Positions 56,446 through 64,000 of a DNA stretch of 64,000 nucleotides are shown in pieces. A program made the translations under genes and the position numbers. Position 1 is the first letter of the stretch; each line of letters starts with the position of its first letter. The notes below the pieces were generated by a model that had not been told where the DNA came from, made no database searches, and saw nothing but the letters and a program-made list of their open reading frames with translations. The stretch is from Eucalyptus grandis (taxonomy: Eukaryota; Streptophyta; Magnoliopsida; Myrtales; Myrtaceae), in contig NC_052614.1 of the NCBI RefSeq assembly GCF_016545825.1, positions 61,883,864-61,947,863 on the forward strand. Reading direction: 5' to 3'.

Positions 56446-57012
56446 GTGTATTCTTGTCTAATGTTTATAGACCTCCTGTGCGCCTCTGTGAGAAAAGCGC
56501 GAGAGCGAGCGATGGATTGGTGGACTGCGGCCATGGTGCAAGCGCGAGAGCAAGCGATGGATTGGTGGAAGGCGGCTTTGGCGGGGATACTACTGGCAAT
56601 TCTGATTATGTATCTCACATTCAGTCCGATTGGGTCCATTGTGCTTCTGATTCTGTTTGGAATTATTGGAGTTCTTAAATATCGACATCCTGATGACGAG
56701 CCTCCGCGAGCTGAAGTTGATGTTGAAGAGCCTGCTGCAGCTCCTCCTCCTCAGACTCGTAAAAGTTTTCGGCCTCCCGAGCTTCAAAGGGCTATGCCGA
56801 AGCGTCAGCATTGCCATATGCATCGTTCTAAGCCTTGGGCTGAGCCTTGTCCGAGTCCTCCGACTCCCGTGACTCTTGAGCGTCGTCCGACTCCTCCGGC
56901 TTATGTTGGACATTCTGCTCGACCTCCTGTGCCTGCAAGAAAGGACAGAAGAAAGCCGGTTAGTTTTCTCTGCATCTTTGGGATTTGTATTGTTACTTCA
57001 AACTTCTTTTAG
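56446..57012 (+). CDS. Small single-anchor proline-rich protein, unknown family
   Basis: A 188-codon ORF from ATG 56446. Residues 18-45 hold a tandem duplication of 15 residues (KARERAMDWWTAAMV then QAREQAMDWWKAALA), also visible as a 45-base DNA repeat. Residues 46-78 form a long hydrophobic segment (LLAILIMYLTFSPIGSIVLL) that should span a membrane. From residue 80 the chain is hydrophilic and Pro/Arg-rich with PPR and PPTP motifs. The reading may leave by a splice donor at AAGCCG|GTTAGT near 56960, making the last 18 residues intron-derived. Codon use looks gene-like. I do not recognise the family. The start could also be one of the in-frame ATGs at 56464 or 56512. Confidence 0.5.
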   Translation: MYSCLMFIDLLCASVRKARERAMDWWTAAMVQAREQAMDWWKAALAGILLAILIMYLTFSPIGSIVLLILFGIIGVLKYRHPDDEPPRAEVDVEEPAAAPPPQTRKSFRPPELQRAMPKRQHCHMHRSKPWAEPCPSPPTPVTLERRPTPPAYVGHSARPPVPARKDRRKPVSFLCIFGICIVTSNFF

Positions 57013-59142
<2,130 letters not shown>

Positions 59143-59936
59143 AATAATAAAAGTGATATATATTGAATTTTTTTGCAAAAATTGTTGAATCCAAAAAAAA
59201 AAAAAAAAACATTCGATAGCAAGTTGATCAGTTAATTCAATAAGAAATGGTAATTAACACTGATTTAATTGGTACCATCCTACCAAATCCAATTCTATTT
59301 TGTTTACTTATTCAATTTCAACAAGTGAATTCTCAAGTTCAACCAACCTATTTTCAAAATATCAAGATCAAATGGATGAATAAAAATATTGAGCTTGAGA
59401 AAGTCCTCAATTGGATTTGTCTATCATTATAACAAGAAATTCCATATTATCTTTGGAATTCGAACCTAAAATCTTTTTACAATTCATTATTTTGATCTCA
59501 TTGGGCCTTATTTTTTCTTTTTTCAATAGAGCCTTATATGCCTAGTCTACTTTTTTTCTTTTTTTTTATACCTATACCCTTTCCTTTTTCATGGATATAA
59601 ATTCCTCATATTTTTATATCTAGGATTTATATATGCAACATATATGACTGTCAAGAGTAAATTTCTTATTATTTCAATATGATATTTTGATTGAAAAAAA
59701 AATTAAGGGATTCTAAATTTCAAACATATTAAAGAGTATACAATAATGATGTATTTGGCGAATCAAATACCATGGTCTAGTAAACAACCATTATGATTAG
59801 TTTATAATATTCGTTGATAATATTTGTTGATGATTTTGTGAAAGATTTTTGTGAAGGCTTTCATTAACTTCAAATTTCCGTCAAGTAGACCTTGTTGTTG
59901 TGAGAATTTTAATTCATGAGTTGTAGGGAGGGACTT
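59143..59936. other. Plastid atpB-rbcL intergenic spacer
   Basis: AT-rich spacer with poly-A and poly-T runs. Just before rbcL, gtagggagggacttatg keeps the plastid ribosome-binding site (GGGAGGGA) and start context. Confidence 0.85.
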
Positions 59937-60904
<968 letters not shown>

Positions 60905-60918
<14 letters not shown>

Positions 60919-60950
60919 CACTCTAGTACTGTAGCACTCTAGTACTCAAT
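60905..60950. repeat. Short tandem repeat at the plastid/CLASSY junction
   Basis: Two and a half copies of a 16-base unit (ctagtactrtagcact) lie exactly between the last rbcL homology and the first CLASSY homology. It looks like filler DNA made during end-joining repair. Confidence 0.7.
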
Positions 60951-60951
60951 A

Positions 60952-63131
60952 GAGGAAATTTGTCTTTGTTTGAAGAGGATTGTCTTCAGACTTCAGGAGA
61001 TGACTCTGACAAAATCTCTCATAAGAGCGGCTCCGTTTTGGATCTCATCCCCTGTGACAGGAGTAAAATGTATTCGCACCAGCTAGAGGGATTTGAGTTT
61101 ATGTGGAAGAACATAGCAGGGTCTATTGATCTAAAAGACTTGTCCAACTCTGCGCCTAACGACGTTGGTGGGTGCATCATATCTCACGCTCCAGGCATAG
61201 GAAAGACTTGCATGACCATACTTTTTTCACACACATATCTCAGACTCTTCCCCAATTCCCAGTCTGTGGTTATCGCTCCTGTGAGCTTGCTTCTCACTTG
61301 GGAAGAAGAGTTCAGGAAGTGGAACAAGAAATGGGACACCAGCATTTCATTCCACAACTTGAATAATCTGGAGTTCTCAGGGCAGAAAATCCAAAAGCTG
61401 TGAGAATGGTGGAGGCAAATAGCCACCTCAAGCAATGTAGCGATGTGATACAGATGATCAAGGTATATTCCTGGAGTAAGAGAAGCAGCATACTAGGGAT
61501 AAGTTACAATCTGTATGAGAAGCTTGCTGTACGAAATAGGAAAGGCACAAAGGATCCAGTGAAGAAGGCAAAGATTGAAAAGGAATATGAAGAGATGAGA
61601 AAGATTCTTCTCGATTTTCCAGGTGTAGCGGTTCTTGACAAAGGGCACACGCCACGAAACCGGAGGAGCAGCATTTGGAATCTTCTACTGAAACCTTGGA
61701 CTGAGAAGAGGATCATCCTCTCGGGTACCCCTTTCCAGAATAACTTTCTAGAGCTCTATAACACCTTGTGCTTAGTGAGACCCACAACAGCCAACGAACT
61801 CCCCCTGAGTCTCAAGAAATTCTGCCAGACAAGAACAACAGTGTGGAAAAGAGCTAAAACAGATGATACCAATTCCCTTGTTCAGCCACATGACAAAGTG
61901 GCTGATGATGCAATTGTGAATCTCTGGTCTATCATGGCTCCATTTGTTCATGTTCACAAAGGGAGCATTCTTAAACAGAATTGTTGGAAATGATGATCCA
62001 TTTTCTAGAATTTTCTAGAGTTGCTAAACTTCTAGAATTCCCTAGATGAAGTTTTTGGAAGAAAGAAAAATGTAGAAGCACATGTGTAGATCTCTCTAGA
62101 AGAAGAGAGGATAAACTACAATCTAGAACTCTCTAGATTAAGCCAAAGTAGACAACATTCTACACAAATCTAGAATGTTGGTAGAGCACCCTATAAATAG
62201 GAAAGAGGGGACAACAAATGTAAGAGGGTGAGGGAGATAAGCATAAAAACCACATCATGCTCCCTCACCAATACTTCCTCCAACTATTGTACAATTATTT
62301 TGTTCAACTAGTGAAACTATTTTCCCCCTATTTTCCCCATGTCCTATATCCTTTAGTTATCCTATCTTGTCGCTTGTCTATCCTCTACAAACTATACCAT
62401 ACACTTGCACACGTCACTGACCAAAAACTATAATTAATACCAAAACCATGCTTCCGCAACCGCACAAATCGAAATTTTTTTAACAAGAATCTTCCTGGTA
62501 TAAAAGAGTGCATACTGGTGTTAAACCCAGGGGATAGGCAGAAGGAGATAGTCAAGAACATTCAAAGATCTCAATGCACATTTGAGTATGAGTTCAAGCT
62601 GTCTTTGGCTTGCATTCACCCTTCTCTGATCTTAAGCTGCAATGCATATGCGAATGAAAGACTTGTCATCTGTCATGAGCGTCAGAAGCTTGAAGATCTA
62701 AAGACTCACACAGATGCCGGGATAAAGACAAGGTTCCTAGTGGAGTTAATCCAGCTTAGCGAAGCACTCGGCGAGAAGGTTCTGGTTTTCAGCCAATACA
62801 AAGAGCCATTGTCCTTCATTAGTGACCAATTGAGATTGACTTTCCAATGGTCCTCCCAAGGAAAAGAGCTTCTACACATGCATGGGAGTCTCCATCTGAG
62901 GGAATGTCAGCATTTGATTGGGAAATTCAACAACCCACAAAGCCAAGCAAGAGCAATGTTAGCTTCGACTAAGGCTTGCTCTGAGGGCATAAGTCTAGTT
63001 GAATCATCAAGAGCTGTCTTGCTTGACGTGGTTTGGAATCCTTCAGTTGAGAGGCAAGCAATCAGCCGCGCCTTCAGAATTGGCCCGAAGAAGGTAGTCT
63101 ATACCTACCATTTGATCACGAAAGGAACCAC
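60952..63131 (+). pseudogene. SNF2 helicase half of a CLASSY-type chromatin remodeller
   Basis: CLASSY proteins (CLSY, SNF2 family) recruit RNA polymerase IV for RNA-directed DNA methylation. The frame reads LDLIPCDRSKMYSHQLEGFE, IISHAPGIGKT (Walker A intact, 61185), VIAPVSLLLTWEEEFRKW, then after a one-base shift near 61380 VYSWSKRSSILGISYN, VLDKGHTPRN (the DEGH box has Lys for Glu), RIILSGTPFQNNF and PFVHVHKGSILKQ. A solo LTR (61982-62485) interrupts. The helicase C lobe follows: EALGEKVLVFSQY, ASTKACSEGI, WNPSVERQAISRAFRIG and YTYHLITKGTT, where a third Copia LTR cuts it at 63131. The N-terminal half (several hundred residues in the family) is absent, replaced by plastid DNA. The gene is broken. 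Confidence 0.85.
61982..62485. mobile_element. 504-bp solo LTR inside the CLASSY pseudogene
   Basis: It starts TGTTGGAAAT and ends TTTAACA, flanked by AGAAT (61977-61981 and 62486-62490). It contains a TATA-like CTATAAATAG (62193) and many tctagaa palindromic phrases (62002-62180). It interrupts the helicase frame between HKGSILKQN and NLPGIKE. No internal region. It is a different LTR family from Copia-1/2. Confidence 0.87.
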
Positions 63132-63442
63132 TGTTGATGTATCAAGGCTGCACTATCTTATTTTCTTAGTTAAGTCAGTTTGTTGATGTCCTATTTGTAG
63201 GAGTTAATTAGTCGTTTTTACTTGGTCAGTCCTATCTTGTATGAGTGTTTAGCTGCATGTTTTTTTGGCTATTATGCTAGTTTGTTGCTGGTTTTGTGGA
63301 CCAAGCAAGTTGTTAGTTAGTGGGCAACGTGTTTTTATGGTGAAGTTTTAGTCTGTATTTAAGCAATTTCAGTTTTCTAAAATAAAAATAAAAAATTACA
63401 GCTTTTGCTGTCAATTCTGCTTCTTTTCTTTAAGAGACAACA
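63132..63442 (+). repeat. 5' LTR of Copia-3
   Basis: 311 bp, from TGTTGATGTATC to GAGACAACA, just before the PBS. It contains an A-rich aataaaaataaaaaatt near 63381, a likely polyadenylation region. The second LTR is outside the window. Confidence 0.75.
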
Positions 63443-63443
63443 C

Positions 63444-63456
63444 TGGTATTAGAGCC
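63444..63456 (+). other. Primer binding site of Copia-3
   Basis: TGGTATTAGAGCC, an initiator-Met-type primer site, one base after the LTR. Confidence 0.82.
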
Positions 63457-63535
63457 ATCTTGATCTTAAGGGGCTGTGAGTGACATGTGAGATTGATTGA
63501 GAAGTGTGTCTGCATCCATAGAAGCTAAAGGCAAG

Positions 63536-63720
63536 ATGGAGGTAGGATTGACTGGTTTTTCAGCAACGGCTGCACCAGTGTTTGATGGAGAAAATTATCA
63601 AGCATGGGCAGTGAGAATGTGAGCCTATCTAGAGGGTTGTGATTTTTGGGAAGCTATGGATCAAGATTATGAAGTTGCTCCCTTTCCTAACAATCCAACC
63701 ATCAATCAAATCAAGTATAC
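63536..63720 (+). pseudogene. Copia-3 gag N-terminus
   Basis: Starts ATG 63536 (MEVGLTGFSATAAPVFDGEN) and continues YQAWAVRM*AYLEGCDFWEA, with one stop at 63620. This is the DUF4219/UBN2-type Gag start of plant Copia elements. Homology to Gag ends near NNPTINQIK (63715). Confidence 0.78.
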
Positions 63721-64000
63721 AAGGAGAGGACAACAAGGAAAGCACAAGGAGATCTCACTAGAACCTAACAAGCTAGTGGATGATGTTCTAGTTAGGGGTA
63801 CTAGATCTTTGATTGATATATATTAGAGGTACAGTGTGGTTGTTTTTTGAACCTGCAGGTTATGAGGAAGCTAAAGGTGATTAGAAGTGGATGAATGCAA
63901 TGAAGGAAGAGTTGGCTATGATGGAAAAGAACCAGACATGGGAGCTAGTGGAGGGCGTGAAGATATGAAGGTGATTGGAGGAAAATGGGTTTTCAAGACC
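63721..64000 (+). pseudogene. Copia-3 reverse transcriptase N-terminus
   Basis: After the deletion join, the sequence reads through VDDVLVRGTRSLIDIY, then FEPAGYEEA, WMNAMKEELAMMEKNQTWEL and IGGKWVFKT, the normal lead-in to Copia RT. Stops at 63823 and 63848 and a frame change break it. It runs off the window before the active site. Confidence 0.8.

Larger units (their letters stand above)
63132..64000 (+). mobile_element. Copia-3: LTR element leaving the window, internally deleted
   Basis: A short LTR (63132-63442), a PBS, the start of gag and then, after about 180 bases, the N-terminal part of reverse transcriptase. Everything from the rest of gag through integrase is missing. The element inserted into the CLASSY helicase C lobe; its right end and target duplication lie outside the window. 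Confidence 0.85.

Overview
This is a nuclear plant window, about 70% of it transposable elements. It contains Copia and Ty3/Gypsy LTR elements, Harbinger-like foldback elements, plastid-derived DNA, and eroded plant gene families (PWP1, ABCB, PPR, ankyrin-PGG, CLASSY). It is most likely from a woody eudicot. The ankyrin-PGG style suggests Myrtaceae such as Eucalyptus, but that is only a weak guess.

Layout. 1-3035: host DNA with a PWP1 exon fragment and the edge of an old inverted LTR. 3036-26210: a nested stack. A decayed Sirevirus-like Copia element (Copia-2, LTR start 3036) was hit in its 5' LTR by a minus-strand Gypsy solo LTR (3666-17672, TSD GAAAC). That LTR was hit by a second, more complete Sirevirus-like element (Copia-1, 4059-13668, 935-bp LTRs, TSD TCAAT) and by an 822-bp foldback MITE (14449-15270). 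Both Copia elements carry gag, pol and a third ORF. 26211-44150: an LTR/PBS on the left and a PPT/LTR on the right enclose same-strand fragments of cellular genes (an unknown gene, an ABCB transporter that looks spliced, a P-class PPR, and the E domain of a PLS-class PPR) in place of gag-pol. This looks like a retroelement that captured host sequence. A 10.2-kb Del/Tekay-type Gypsy element (30939-41186, TSD ATGAA) later landed inside the PPR fragment.

44151-52260: quiet DNA, then a minus-strand ankyrin/PGG locus whose membrane domain has been amplified into five tandem modules of about 675 bp. Four lie in one 982-codon open frame. 52260-57534: CT-rich flank, a recent 254-bp tandem duplication, a 690-bp foldback MITE, and a possible small gene for a one-anchor, proline-rich protein with an upstream TATA box. 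57535-60918: nuclear plastid DNA (NUPT) holding part of atpB, the atpB-rbcL spacer and two thirds of rbcL, split by a Copia solo LTR. 60952-63131: the SNF2 half of a CLASSY-type chromatin remodeller, broken by a frameshift and a 504-bp solo LTR. A third Copia element starts at 63132 and leaves the window.

No protein-coding gene can be called intact with confidence. The best open frames are the PGG array and the 188-codon proline-rich ORF. The interest lies in insertion order, gene capture and domain amplification. The LTR-element proteins are all broken.
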